From an uncultured Bacteroidales bacterium (GTDB lineage: Bacteria; Bacteroidota; Bacteroidia; Bacteroidales; Paludibacteraceae), in the NCBI GenBank assembly GCA_902800215.1, contig CADCDS010000015.1, positions 1-64,000 on the forward strand: 64,000 nucleotides of DNA. Reading direction: 5' to 3'. The notes under the pieces were generated by a model. It was not told where the DNA came from. It did no database searches and worked only from the letters and a program-made list of their open reading frames with translations. Numbering within the stretch: position 1 is the stretch's first letter; the number at the start of each line of letters is the position of its first letter. Below are positions 23,416 through 33,100 of the stretch, in pieces. Both the position numbers and the translations under genes were made by a program.

Positions 23416-24795
23416 TTATATATTTTTTCGTTTTACATCTATAACCTCTCCTGTACAATCAGCCGTCAATGTATTTAAGGAAGCTACCGCTACTTCTTCC
23501 GATTTCAAAAGCGTATCTTCCGGTTCATTCCCAAAATTAGATACACGCATAGGTGTCTTGGTTCGTTCCGGATTGATACAATTAACACGGATCTTGTCAT
23601 TCGACCATTCCTCTGCTAAAGCTTGCACCAAGTTAACCACTGCGGCTTTCGTAGCGGAATAAACGCTATACATCATTCGACCGCGCGTATAACTACTGCT
23701 TGTATATGCCAGTAATGAACCTTGCGTTTGACACAAATACGAATATGATGCCTTCGTCACATTGATAATTCCCAATACATTCACATTCACCGAATTTGCA
23801 ATCCGTTCGTATTCCATTGACGCAAGAGCCTCTTTGACCAATATGCCTGCAGTATTCACCACATAATGAATCGCCCCTTCTGCATCATATACCTGTTTTA
23901 ATGCTCGCTCTACCTGCTCAATATTGCTCACATCTACATGATTCATCGAACGGCTGAAACAATATACCTTAGCTCCGTTTTCCTTAGCAAGTCTTGCCAC
24001 ATCTGCACCTATTCCGTAACTTCCTCCGAAAACAACCAACACTTTGCCATTTAGACGTTCTTTGGTTGTCTCCGAGAGGACATCTTGACTACCTTCTTGG
24101 CTTTTCAATTGGAATAACTTATCCACCAAAAAAAGATCCTCTTTATAGGTAATCTTCATATTGAACACTTCCCCTTTAACCACATACACAGGAATGTCGG
24201 GCAGATACTTTCTAACCACACCGCAGTCATCCGTAGTAACAAAATTCGGATCTTTTAACGCTAATTGATAAGCCTTATTGATCACGCCTCGTTTAAAGCT
24301 TTGCGGTGTTTGCCCGCTACGCAATAATGAACGAGTAGGAATAGTGCTGATACAATCTTTCTCATCCACCTGAATAATGGTATCTGCTACAGGAATAGCC
24401 ACATCTACTGCGTCATATTTCTCCAATGCGGATATACAATCATCAATAATTCTATCATTCACTAAAGGTCGAACGGCGTCGTGGAAAATCAAATTATCAC
24501 TATCATTCGTATATGCGTTAATAGCCGACAAACTGGAATGGTAACGCTCCTTACCTCCGATAAGTATCTTGCGTACTTTTTTATAATGATTATTCACCAC
24601 CATTTGCTCAATATCCGCAATAAACTCTGGTCGCGTTACTACTGCAATCTCATCAATAAGCGTATTGTGTTCAAACACATCTATCGTGTGCTCTATCACT
24701 TTCTTTCCTGCTACTTTGAAAAATTGCTTCGGTAAATCACGTCCAAAACGTGCACCGCTTCCTCCAGCCAATATAACCGCGATATTTTTACTCAT
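23416..24795 (-). CDS. Bifunctional cytidylyltransferase-SDR (TarI/Bcs1-like CDP-ribitol synthesis)
   Basis: 459 residues in two domains. Residues 1-235 form an IspD/TarI cytidylyltransferase (ILAGGSGARFG at 8-18, LPKQFF, FHDAVRPLV, RSGQTPQSF, TTDDCGVV). Residues about 250-459 form a short-chain dehydrogenase (VVFGGSYGIGADVA, VNTAGILV, catalytic YSVYSATKAA). The pairing of these activities in one chain is known from Haemophilus Bcs1, which makes CDP-ribitol from ribulose-5-phosphate. The domain order here supports the same pathway, although the SDR belongs to a different dehydrogenase family from TarJ. It opens the minus-strand polysaccharide run. Confidence 0.82.
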   Translation of the reverse strand: MSKNIAVILAGGSGARFGRDLPKQFFKVAGKKVIEHTIDVFEHNTLIDEIAVVTRPEFIADIEQMVVNNHYKKVRKILIGGKERYHSSLSAINAYTNDSDNLIFHDAVRPLVNDRIIDDCISALEKYDAVDVAIPVADTIIQVDEKDCISTIPTRSLLRSGQTPQSFKRGVINKAYQLALKDPNFVTTDDCGVVRKYLPDIPVYVVKGEVFNMKITYKEDLFLVDKLFQLKSQEGSQDVLSETTKERLNGKVLVVFGGSYGIGADVARLAKENGAKVYCFSRSMNHVDVSNIEQVERALKQVYDAEGAIHYVVNTAGILVKEALASMEYERIANSVNVNVLGIINVTKASYSYLCQTQGSLLAYTSSSYTRGRMMYSVYSATKAAVVNLVQALAEEWSNDKIRVNCINPERTKTPMRVSNFGNEPEDTLLKSEEVAVASLNTLTADCTGEVIDVKRKNI

Positions 24796-25068
24796 ATATC
24801 TTTGTTATCTATTTTCTTTCTAAAAATTTGCTCTGAGAAAAGTGAGATTTCTCAGAATTCTCACAATTCTCATGTAATTTTTTGCATGGCGATATTGACA
24901 TTTTTGGCGATATCGCCAATATCGCCATTATCGCCAGTACATTTTTTCATCTTTTACTGGGCCATTTTGGGCAATTTGGGGCTACAAAAACGTTCATAGA
25001 ACGTTTAAAACGTTAGTGATAGGTTAATGATAAGTTAACTATAAGTTAGTTATTAGCCTTACTATTCC
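24796..25068. repeat. Intergenic region of mixed short tandem repeats
   Basis: A 273-nt gap with no gene. It holds 9-mers around AATTCTCAC (24853-24872), 9-mers around TATCGCCAN (24906-24936), GGGCAATTTGGGGC, and four degenerate 11-mers of the form TTAnnnATAAG (25013-25056). No Bacteroidota promoter pair was found, so how the polysaccharide genes to its left are transcribed is unclear. Confidence 0.75.
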
Positions 25069-25566
25069 CTACTCTCGTCCTTCCAAAATCCTATCCGTCA
25101 CTTCTCGAATCGCGCCTTGACCGCCCGGTGTCTTCAGCACATGAATTCCCTTGATCGCCTTTACTTCCGGTCGTGCATTTGGTGGACAACACGGATATCC
25201 CACGGCACTTAGCAACTCCACATCGTTGATATCGTCCCCTACATAACATACTTCGTCTAACGAGATACCCAATTCGTTGCATATCTCTTGTGCGGCTTGC
25301 AGTTTGGTCAGGCAGTCGGGATTAACTCTGCTACCGACACCTAAGTACAGGTATTTCAGTTTTAACTTCTCCGCCCGTGCCTTCACGATCATTGAGTTCT
25401 CACTCGTCAAGATACCGCACGGAATACCTGCCTGCTGCAGACACACCATGCCCATTCCGTCGTATGTACAGAAACGCTTCATGACCTCGCCTTCTGCAGA
25501 ATAATACATCCCTGCATCTGTCAGGCACCCGTCCACATCCGTCAAAAACAATTTTACGTCTTTCAT
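25069..25566 (-). CDS. kdsC: KdsC-type HAD phosphatase (Kdo-8-phosphate phosphatase)
   Basis: 165 residues, the size of the cap-less C0 HAD phosphatases. Motif I LFLTDVDGCLTDAG (residues 7-20), motif II LTSEN and motif IV VGDDINDVELL. It removes phosphate from Kdo-8-phosphate in the cytosol for LPS inner core or Kdo-containing capsule. KdsD (arabinose-5-phosphate isomerase), encoded just upstream, makes the precursor of the same pathway. KdsA and KdsB are not in the window. A nonulosonate-9-phosphate phosphatase is a possible alternative. Confidence 0.88.
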   Translation of the reverse strand: MKDVKLFLTDVDGCLTDAGMYYSAEGEVMKRFCTYDGMGMVCLQQAGIPCGILTSENSMIVKARAEKLKLKYLYLGVGSRVNPDCLTKLQAAQEICNELGISLDEVCYVGDDINDVELLSAVGYPCCPPNARPEVKAIKGIHVLKTPGGQGAIREVTDRILEGRE

Positions 25567-25572
25567 ATGCTC

Positions 25573-26541
25573 TTAATGATAAAACCTTGTTCCCGGCAAA
25601 CAAGAGAACGAATCAATCACACCGCATACTTTATCCTCATCCAGCACAATGAGCGTGTGAATCGAGTGATGGTTCATCGTCTCACCTGCCTCCACGATCT
25701 TGGCGTCCTTACTAATCGTTTTCGGGTTCTTACTCATAATCGCTTCCACCTGCGTTGCAAAGAAACTTTGTCCCAAACGCATCATCGCCCGACGGATATC
25801 GCCGTCCGTAATGATGCCCACCAACGCCTCTTTATCAATTACGATTCCGATACCTAACGTACCCTTCGTCACGATCTCGATGGCTTCGCTCAACGGCATA
25901 TCCGGTGTGAGGAACGGCAGGTTCTCCGTGAACATAACGTCCTCTACTTTCGCTAACAGCTTTCGTCCCAAATCGCCTCCCGGATGCAATTTTGCAAAAT
26001 CCGTAGGCTGGAAATGGTTCGCCTCTACCAAGGCACAAGCCAACGCGTCACCTAATGCCAGCGTCGCCGTCGTCGATGCCGTCGGGATCAAATTCAACGG
26101 ATCGGCTTCCCGTTCCACGGCAATATTCAGATGGATATCCGAATACCGTGCCAACAGACTCTCCGGATTACCGGACATACCAATAATGCGGATTTTCTTC
26201 GCCTGTATCAGCGGTAAGAAACGCAATAACTCCTCCGTTGCACCCGAGTATGAGATCGCCAACACGAGATCCTCAGATGAAAGCATACCCAGATCTCCGT
26301 GGTAGGCATCCAGCGGATTCAAGAAGAATGCCGGCACACCGGTACTCGCCAAAGTGGCAGCGATCTTACTTCCGATGTGTCCGCTTTTGCCGACACCCGT
26401 TACGACCACCTTGCCTTTGCAGTCCCGAATCGCCTCTACCGCCTGCAGAAACGTCTCATCCAAACGGCTTATCATCGCCCGGATAGCATCCGATTCGCAT
26501 TCCAAGCACTCAACGGCCCTATTAATAATGTCTTTATCCAT
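25573..26541 (-). CDS. kdsD: Arabinose-5-phosphate isomerase KdsD/KpsF
   Basis: 322 residues from the ATG at 26541, which shares a base with the GT4 stop; a longer in-frame extension to 26691 lies wholly inside the GT4 gene and is rejected. An SIS domain is at about 30-180 (VVTGVGKSGHIGSKIAATLASTG, AISYSGATEELL), followed by LHPGGDLGRKLL and two CBS domains. It converts ribulose-5-phosphate to arabinose-5-phosphate for Kdo synthesis. Confidence 0.93.
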   Translation of the reverse strand: MDKDIINRAVECLECESDAIRAMISRLDETFLQAVEAIRDCKGKVVVTGVGKSGHIGSKIAATLASTGVPAFFLNPLDAYHGDLGMLSSEDLVLAISYSGATEELLRFLPLIQAKKIRIIGMSGNPESLLARYSDIHLNIAVEREADPLNLIPTASTTATLALGDALACALVEANHFQPTDFAKLHPGGDLGRKLLAKVEDVMFTENLPFLTPDMPLSEAIEIVTKGTLGIGIVIDKEALVGIITDGDIRRAMMRLGQSFFATQVEAIMSKNPKTISKDAKIVEAGETMNHHSIHTLIVLDEDKVCGVIDSFSCLPGTRFYH

Positions 26542-27665
26542 TATTTCAATATCTTTATAAACGCACGCGTCATGTTGGACCATGCGTATTTGGTTTTCTC
26601 TTTTTGCAGATACGCCGTGTAGGCTTCCTGACGCTTGTTTTGGTAGTAATCCATCAAATCTTCTGCGATATCCTCCGCATTCGGTGCACACGCATACCCC
26701 ATCTTATGGTCATGCACGATCTCACCTAACCCGCCTACATTCGTCACTAACATCGGTTTTTCAAAGTGAAAAGCCACTTGCGTCACACCGCTCTGCGTAG
26801 CCGTCTTATACGGTTGTACAATCAGGTCTGCAGCACCAAAATACTTCCTCAAATCTCCGTCCGGAACAAACTCATTGCGAATAATCACCCGTTCCGTTAA
26901 ACCCAAATCGGCTATCTGTGTCCGGTACTTGTCCTCATCCTCATAAAACTCTCCGGCGATGATCAACTGCAAATTCGGTAAGCTGTCCTTCACTTTTTCA
27001 AAAGCATCCAACAGCAGATCCAATCCTTTGTACGCCCGGACGAGTCCAAAGAACAGCATATAGTCCTTTTGGGCATCCAAACCCAATGCCTCGCAGGCTT
27101 CCTCCTTCGTCATCCTTTCTCCGTAATGGTCGTATATCGGGTGAGGAGAACTGACGGCTGAATGCTGATGGCTGATTGCTTCAATATCCTTCACCACGCT
27201 TTCGCTCAACGCCACAAAACCGTTCTGACGCTTCACAAAATACGGGGCAAACAGTTTATCCAAGATACTCGGTTCATGCGGAATCATGTTATGCACCAAT
27301 GCCACACACTTGGTCTTTCCATTTCGTTGCGCCATCTTAGACACCAAACCATAACTCGGAGCAAAGAAGGACATCCAGTAACAGCAAATCAACAGATCCG
27401 GAGCCGCTTTCCGCACCGCTTTACCTACCTTTATCCAGTTAAACGGATTACAGGAGTTCAACTCCCTTCGAATCACCAAATCCTTCGGTGCCGGTTCATT
27501 CGTATACTGCGTCTTACCGGGAAACAAGAAAGACGGGTACTGCAGCGTAAAGGTCCATACTTCGACCTCATGTCCTTCGGACATAAACTGCCTTGCCAAC
27601 CGTTCGTTGAACGTTGCCAAACCTCCCCGATAGGGCCATGCCGTGCCTAAAATAATAATCTTCAT
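26541..27665 (-). CDS. Glycosyltransferase family 4
   Basis: 374 residues, GT-B fold. The N-terminus has IILGTAWPYRGGLATFNERLA (acceptor side). The donor domain has LFFGLVRAYKGLDLLLDA and the EX7E-like FEKPMLVTNVGGLGEIV. It probably extends a surface polysaccharide or LPS. A heptamer array inside encodes residues about 163-172 (AISHQHSAVS), apparently an insertion in the inter-domain region. It lies between the cytidylyltransferase gene and kdsD. Confidence 0.9.
   Translation of the reverse strand: MKIIILGTAWPYRGGLATFNERLARQFMSEGHEVEVWTFTLQYPSFLFPGKTQYTNEPAPKDLVIRRELNSCNPFNWIKVGKAVRKAAPDLLICCYWMSFFAPSYGLVSKMAQRNGKTKCVALVHNMIPHEPSILDKLFAPYFVKRQNGFVALSESVVKDIEAISHQHSAVSSPHPIYDHYGERMTKEEACEALGLDAQKDYMLFFGLVRAYKGLDLLLDAFEKVKDSLPNLQLIIAGEFYEDEDKYRTQIADLGLTERVIIRNEFVPDGDLRKYFGAADLIVQPYKTATQSGVTQVAFHFEKPMLVTNVGGLGEIVHDHKMGYACAPNAEDIAEDLMDYYQNKRQEAYTAYLQKEKTKYAWSNMTRAFIKILK
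27150..27177 (+). repeat. Heptamer array, GCTGATG type, inside the GT4 gene
   Basis: ACTGACG, GCTGAAT, GCTGATG, GCTGATT in tandem, encoding AISHQHSAVS. Confidence 0.8.
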
Positions 27666-27666
27666 T

Positions 27667-27687
27667 CTTCAATCTCCAATCTTCAAT
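27667..27687 (+). repeat. Heptamer array CTTCAAT/CTCCAAT x3 between GT4 and the cytidylyltransferase
   Basis: CTTCAAT, CTCCAAT, CTTCAAT fill the 23-nt gap exactly up to the cytidylyltransferase stop. Confidence 0.75.
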
Positions 27688-27688
27688 C

Positions 27689-28366
27689 TCAAAGGTCCTC
27701 TTTGTAGGTTATTTTCCTATTCTCCTCTTCGCCTTCAACGATATACACTTCCACTTCCGGATTGTATTTCATCAGTATTCCGACATCATCCGTTGCTGCA
27801 ATCTTTCCTTTTTCTATCGCACGCATGTATGCCGGACCAATAACAAGGTAATGGAACGCCTGCGGCGTCTGTGCCCGCATAAACTCCTTCCGATTGCGGA
27901 TGGCATCCACTTTATTGCCTTTAACTTGATACAGCGTATCCGTCACCGGTACTGCAACTGTCACCGCCAGATGGTTTTTCAGTCCTTCCGCTACACGGCT
28001 AATGATATCCTGCGACACAAACGGTCTCGCCGCATCGTGAAACCAATAGAAGGTGTCCGGATCTTTCTTATCCTCTTTGAGGTACATCGAAATCCCGTTC
28101 CACGAACTCTCCCAACGCTCTTTTCCTCCGCTGCTAACACCTTTCACCTTGTGCCACGGGTTATTGCGAACAATCGTCTTTGCTTCCTCCATCCAATCCG
28201 GATGCATCACAATGATGATCTCATCGATATAATGGGACTCCTCAAACGCATCCACCGAATGCTCCAAAATAGACCGACCGTCTGCTAAAGGCAGAAACTG
28301 CTTAGGTTTTTCTCCTCCTACTCTGCTACCGGTTCCTCCGGCTAATATGAACACTATATTTTTCAT
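27689..28366 (-). CDS. IspD/TarI-family cytidylyltransferase
   Basis: 225 residues. ILAGGTGSRVGGEKPKQFLP (residues 7-26, CTP-binding loop), FHDAARPFV, RAQTPQAFHY, ATDDVGIL, KITYKEDL. The family includes IspD (MEP pathway isoprenoids) and TarI (CDP-ribitol). Length and motifs fit either. The position next to ThiL rather than ispF, and the ITYKEDL end matching the TarI-like domain at 23416-24795, leave both open. The gene overlaps thiL by 4 nt (ATGA). Confidence 0.8.
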   Translation of the reverse strand: MKNIVFILAGGTGSRVGGEKPKQFLPLADGRSILEHSVDAFEESHYIDEIIIVMHPDWMEEAKTIVRNNPWHKVKGVSSGGKERWESSWNGISMYLKEDKKDPDTFYWFHDAARPFVSQDIISRVAEGLKNHLAVTVAVPVTDTLYQVKGNKVDAIRNRKEFMRAQTPQAFHYLVIGPAYMRAIEKGKIAATDDVGILMKYNPEVEVYIVEGEEENRKITYKEDL

Positions 28367-29379
28367 TCGTTAAACGCGTTCCATCCTTGTGCTTTTAGCG
28401 GTAATTCTTCACCGTTCCGGCCGATCAGATTACATCCGTACTCCGGTTTCGTAATGTGACCAATGATATACAGGTCATCCACCGGAATCAGTTTCTCATA
28501 GTCATCCAGTGAACAGGTGAATAGCAGTTCATAATCCTCACCGCCGTTCAGAGCACAGGTGACGATATTCAGGTTCATCTCCTCCGCCAACGCCGCAGCC
28601 TCATAGTCGATCGGTAACTTATCCTCATAGATACAGCACCCGACACCGGACTGAGAACATATATGCATTAACTCTGACGACAAACCGTCACTCACGTCCA
28701 TCATCGCTGTCGGTTTGACGCCTGCCTTACGAAGCGATTCGAGGATATCGCGTCTTGCTTCGGGTTTGAGCTGCCGCTCCAAGAGATATTCTTTTCCGGC
28801 AAAATCCGGTTGCTCGGCATTCGCCAGTTTTTCGCGCTCCAGCAACTGCAGACCCATATAGGCTGTGCCCAGATTACCGGAAACGCAAATGAGGTCATTC
28901 AACTTTGCACCGTTCCGATAGACGATGTCCTTTGCTTTCGCCACACCCAGGCAGGTAATCGAGATCGTCAGACCGGTCATCGACGCACAAGTATCTCCGC
29001 CTACGATATCCACACCGTAACGCTCACACGCCAGACGAATACCCGAGTACAGTTCTTCGATGTCCTCTACGGAAAAACGCTTACTGATACCCAGACTCAC
29101 CGTGATCTGCGTCGGTGTTCCGTTCATCGCGTAGATGTCGGAGAAATTAACCACCGCTGCCTTGTAGCCCAGATGCTTCAACGGTACGTACTCAAGGTTA
29201 AAATGAATCCCCTCCAGCAACATATCCGTCGTCATCAGCACCTTGTTGGTACCGAAATCCATCACAGCGCAATCGTCACCCACCGCCTTTTTCGTACTCG
29301 GTTGCACACTCTTCATATCCTTGGTCAGATGCTTGATCAAACCAAACTCACCCATCGTTGAAATCTCTGTTCTTGCCAT
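28363..29379 (-). CDS. thiL: Thiamine-monophosphate kinase
   Basis: 338 residues of the PurM-like ATP-grasp-independent fold. KAVGDDCAVMDFG (about 30-42), TTDMLLEGIHF, HLGYKAAVVNFSDIYAMNGTP and IVGGDTCASMTG are the ATP/Mg2+ and substrate elements of ThiL. It phosphorylates ThMP to thiamine diphosphate. It is the first gene of the minus unit; a TAATTTTG box (29400-29407) lies about 20 nt upstream but without a well-spaced TTG. Confidence 0.95.
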   Translation of the reverse strand: MARTEISTMGEFGLIKHLTKDMKSVQPSTKKAVGDDCAVMDFGTNKVLMTTDMLLEGIHFNLEYVPLKHLGYKAAVVNFSDIYAMNGTPTQITVSLGISKRFSVEDIEELYSGIRLACERYGVDIVGGDTCASMTGLTISITCLGVAKAKDIVYRNGAKLNDLICVSGNLGTAYMGLQLLEREKLANAEQPDFAGKEYLLERQLKPEARRDILESLRKAGVKPTAMMDVSDGLSSELMHICSQSGVGCCIYEDKLPIDYEAAALAEEMNLNIVTCALNGGEDYELLFTCSLDDYEKLIPVDDLYIIGHITKPEYGCNLIGRNGEELPLKAQGWNAFNE

Positions 29380-29488
29380 AAATGCATATAATTAGCATGC
29401 AAAATTACGAAAAATAGTTGAAAGAATAAAACAAAAAGTAAAAAATTTACGAAAATGCACACTTTTTTATATAATATATACGCGCACG

Positions 29489-29520
29489 CTTGCGTATGTA
29501 AAAAAAATGTTGTATCTTTG
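29489..29520 (+). promoter_or_regulatory. Promoter of ruvA-sprA
   Basis: CTTGCGTATGTA (TTG at 29490-29492), 20 nt, TATCTTTG (29513-29520). The start codon of ruvA is at 29548. Confidence 0.78.
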
Positions 29521-29547
29521 CACACTTTTTATGTACTTGCTGAAAAT

Positions 29548-30156
29548 ATGATAGAATATATCAAAGGAATATTGACGGAATTGAACCCGACGGAGGCCGT
29601 GGTAGAAGCTGCCGGCGTAGGATACGGATTAGCGATCACGCTGCCGACCTATTCGGCATTGGTAGGACAGGAAGAGAAAGAGGTGAAACTCTTTGTGTCC
29701 GAGATCATCCGGGAAGACACGCATGAGGTGTACGGTTTTGCCGTGAAGGCCGAACGGCAGTTGTTTGAACTGCTGCTGACGGTAAGCGGTGTCGGTGCTG
29801 CAACGGCACGTATGATCCTCAGTGCATTTAACGCGGAGGAACTACGGATGTTGATCGCCACGGGTAATGCCAAAGGTATGGCGAAGGTGAAAGGTCTGGG
29901 TCCGAAGACGGCACAGCGTATCATCGTGGATCTGAAAGACAAGGCGCTGAAGTTAGACCTCGGCGGTGACCCGACGGAGTTGCCGATGATGTTTGACGAA
30001 CCTGCCGACAGCGGTGTCAAAGCCGAAGCGGTGAGTGCGTTGACCATGCTCGGTTTCAATGCCGCCGCCAGCGGTAAGGCCGTAGACAAAATACTGAAAG
30101 CCGAACCGACCTTGTCGGTGGAGGCTGTGATCCGTAAAGCTTTAACGATGCTGTAA
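29548..30156 (+). CDS. ruvA: Holliday junction DNA helicase subunit RuvA
   Basis: 202 residues from the ATG at 29548, chosen because the promoter ends at 29520. The N-terminal OB domain (MIEYIKGILTELNPTEAVVE) is followed by the helix-hairpin-helix region (LLLTVSGVGAATARMIL, VKGLGPKTAQRIIVDLKDK) and the C-terminal RuvB-binding domain (EAVSALTMLGFNAAAS). It recognises four-way junctions. It is directly followed by sprA, an arrangement seen in other Bacteroidota. Confidence 0.96.
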   Translation: MIEYIKGILTELNPTEAVVEAAGVGYGLAITLPTYSALVGQEEKEVKLFVSEIIREDTHEVYGFAVKAERQLFELLLTVSGVGAATARMILSAFNAEELRMLIATGNAKGMAKVKGLGPKTAQRIIVDLKDKALKLDLGGDPTELPMMFDEPADSGVKAEAVSALTMLGFNAAASGKAVDKILKAEPTLSVEAVIRKALTML

Positions 30157-33100
30157 TTGAAGAAACTACTATACATAGGATTAGTCTGTTTGCTGGCGCT
30201 GACGTCAGTACCTTCTGTGTACGCACAGAAGACGCTTAAACAACTCGTAGCCGAAGAGAAAGCGCGTAAAGAAGCGGAGAAAGCCGCAGCGGAAGCGGAG
30301 AAGGCGGCGAAAGAGTCAAAAGTCGAAAGTCAAAAGTCGAAAGATGAGTCAACCGCCAATAGCCAAGAGCCAACAGCCGAAGCAGATCTGACGGTGGAGA
30401 CCGATAGTGCTATCTTTGCGCCGACGCAGGTAAAACCACTCGGTGCACAGAACTTCGAGGAGTTGACCTTGCCCAAGAGTTCGTTAGACTTAGAAGATCC
30501 AAAGAACATCACAACCACGGTGGATTACGACCCGATATCGGGTACGTACGTGCTGCATACACGTATCGGAGAGACGGATGTAACGACACCGTACATGCTG
30601 ACGCAGGACGAGTACAACCGCTATGCGGAGCAGCAGATCATGCATAAGTACTGGCAGCAGAAAGTGAGCGAAGTGGAGCATAACAATGAGACCAAGTTCG
30701 ACATCACGGATATGAAGTTTAACATCGGTCCGGCAGATAAGGTGTTCGGTCCCGGTGGGGTACAACTCAAAATGCAGGGATCAGCTGAACTGCTGTTCGG
30801 ATTTAAGCACCAGTATATTGCCAATCCGTCGTTGACGCTACGCGCACGAAACAATAACATCTTCGATTTTGACGAGAAGATCCAGGCCTCGATCCAAGGA
30901 AAGGTGGGAACGAAATTGAACTTCAACCTCAGTTACAACACCGAAGCATCGTTCTCTTTTGACCAGCAGAACCTGAAACTCAACTATAAGGGTGAGGAAG
31001 ACGATATCATCCAATCCATCGAGGCGGGAAACGTGACGATGGATCTACCCTCTTCGCTCATTCGAGGCAGCAAGGCGCTGTTCGGTATCAAGACGAATCT
31101 GAAATTCGGTAAGTTCCGTATCCAGGCTTTGATCAGTCAGCAGAACAGTGAGGCGCAGACGGTAAGCAGTAAAGGTGGTGCGCAGATGACTAAGTTCGAT
31201 ATCAGTTGCGACACCTATGATGAGAACCGCCATTTCTTCTTAAGCCATTTCTTCCGGGATCATTACGAGGAGGCGATGGAGAGTGTGCCGTATATCGCCT
31301 CGGGCTTCACGATCACTAAGATCGAGGTATGGGTAACCAATAAACGCGGAAACTACGAGCAAGCCCGTAACATCGTAGCCTTCACCGACCTAGGTGAGAC
31401 GCCGGAACACTTGCAGAACACGAGTTGGTCGGGAATCACCAATGCAGCACCGGACAACAGCACCAATGACCTGTATGCGACGGTGCGTACGACGGAGTTC
31501 CGTAACCTACAACAGACCAGTTCGGCTTTGGAAGGTCTGAACGGCCTGATGGGTGGTGTCGATTATGAGAAAGTGGAATCCGCCCGTCTGCTGACGAGCA
31601 GCGAATATACACTCAACCCTGCTTTGGGTTTCATCTCTTTGAAGAGTGCCTTGAATCAGGACGAGGTGCTGGCGGTAGCTTACGAATATACCTACAATGG
31701 TCGTGTGTACCAGGTAGGTGAGTTCTCGACGGACGGTAGTGAGGAACTGCGTGCTCCGAACGCTTTGGCGTTGAAGATGGTGAAGTCGAGTGCCAACGCA
31801 CCGGGTGTAAAGAACCGGGGTACCTGGGACCTGATGATGAAGAACATCTACGCCTTGGGTGCAACGAGCATCAACCAGGAGAAGTTTGAACTATACGTGA
31901 CCTACCGGAACGACTCGGTCGGCACTGATGTGCAGTACCTCAACGAAGGACCAATCAGCGGTAAACAGTTAATCCGTGTGATGAACTTAGACCGTTTGGA
32001 TTCGAAGAACAACGCTTCCCCGGATGGCCGGTTTGACTTTATTGAAGGTCTGACAGTCTATGCTTCTGGCGGAAAGATCATCTTCCCGGTGCTGGAACCG
32101 TTCGGCGAACACTTAGCGGCCGTGCTGAATCACGATAGTCGTTTGACAGCCAAGTACTGTTTCCCGGAGTTGTATGACTCAACGCTGGTGGTAGCACAGG
32201 AGTTAAGCGAGAAGAATAAGTTCCATTTGACAGGTAAATACAAAGGCACGAACGGTAGTGAGATCAAGTTAGGCGCGATGAACGTGCCCAGAGGATCGGT
32301 AACGGTGACGGCCGGAGGTGCGACCCTGATCGAGAACGTCGATTATACCGTTGATTATACGATGGGAACCGTGACCATTCTCAACAGTTCGATCCTGGAG
32401 TCCGGTACGAACGTGGATGTAAAACTGGAGAACCAGAGCACGTTCTCCATGCAGCGGAAGAGTCTGTTCGGTGCACATGTGGAGTATGAGTTCAACAAGG
32501 ATCTGGTGATTGGTGGAACGATCATGCACTTGCGGGAACGTCCGTTGACAACGAAAGTGAACACCGGTTCGGAACCGCTGGCGAACACCATTTGGGGTGT
32601 GAACGGCAGCTGGAAGACAGAGATGCAATGGTTAACCAACGCTATCGATAAGATCCCATGGATCACAGCGACTGCACCGTCCACTTTCCAGATCAATGCC
32701 GAGTTTGCCCATTTGATACCGGGTCACACCCGTGACGTAGGTGCCGTAGGTACGGCCTATATCGATGATTTTGAATCGACGACCACGAATATTGACGTTC
32801 ATTATCCGAGTTACTGGTTCTTGGCTTCTACACCGACCGTCTTTGACGAGTCGAAAGACATCAATAAGGTGACCTATAACAAGAACCGTGCTCACTTGGC
32901 ATGGTTTGCCGTCGATCCTATCTTCGGCTATCCGCAGTCGAACACACCGGCGCATATCAAGAATGACTTAGCGGCACTCAGTGACCACCGCACCCGTATC
33001 GTCTATCAGGATGAGATCTATCCTAACCGTCAGGAAGCAAGCAATGTTGATACCAAACTGGCGATCTTAAACCTGGCTTACTATCCCGACGAGCGTGGGC

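Noticed and set aside
26542-26691. A 50-residue N-terminal extension of KdsD
   Set aside because: It lies wholly inside the GT4 gene, does not resemble KdsD family N-termini, and a normal ATG at 26541 overlaps the GT4 stop.
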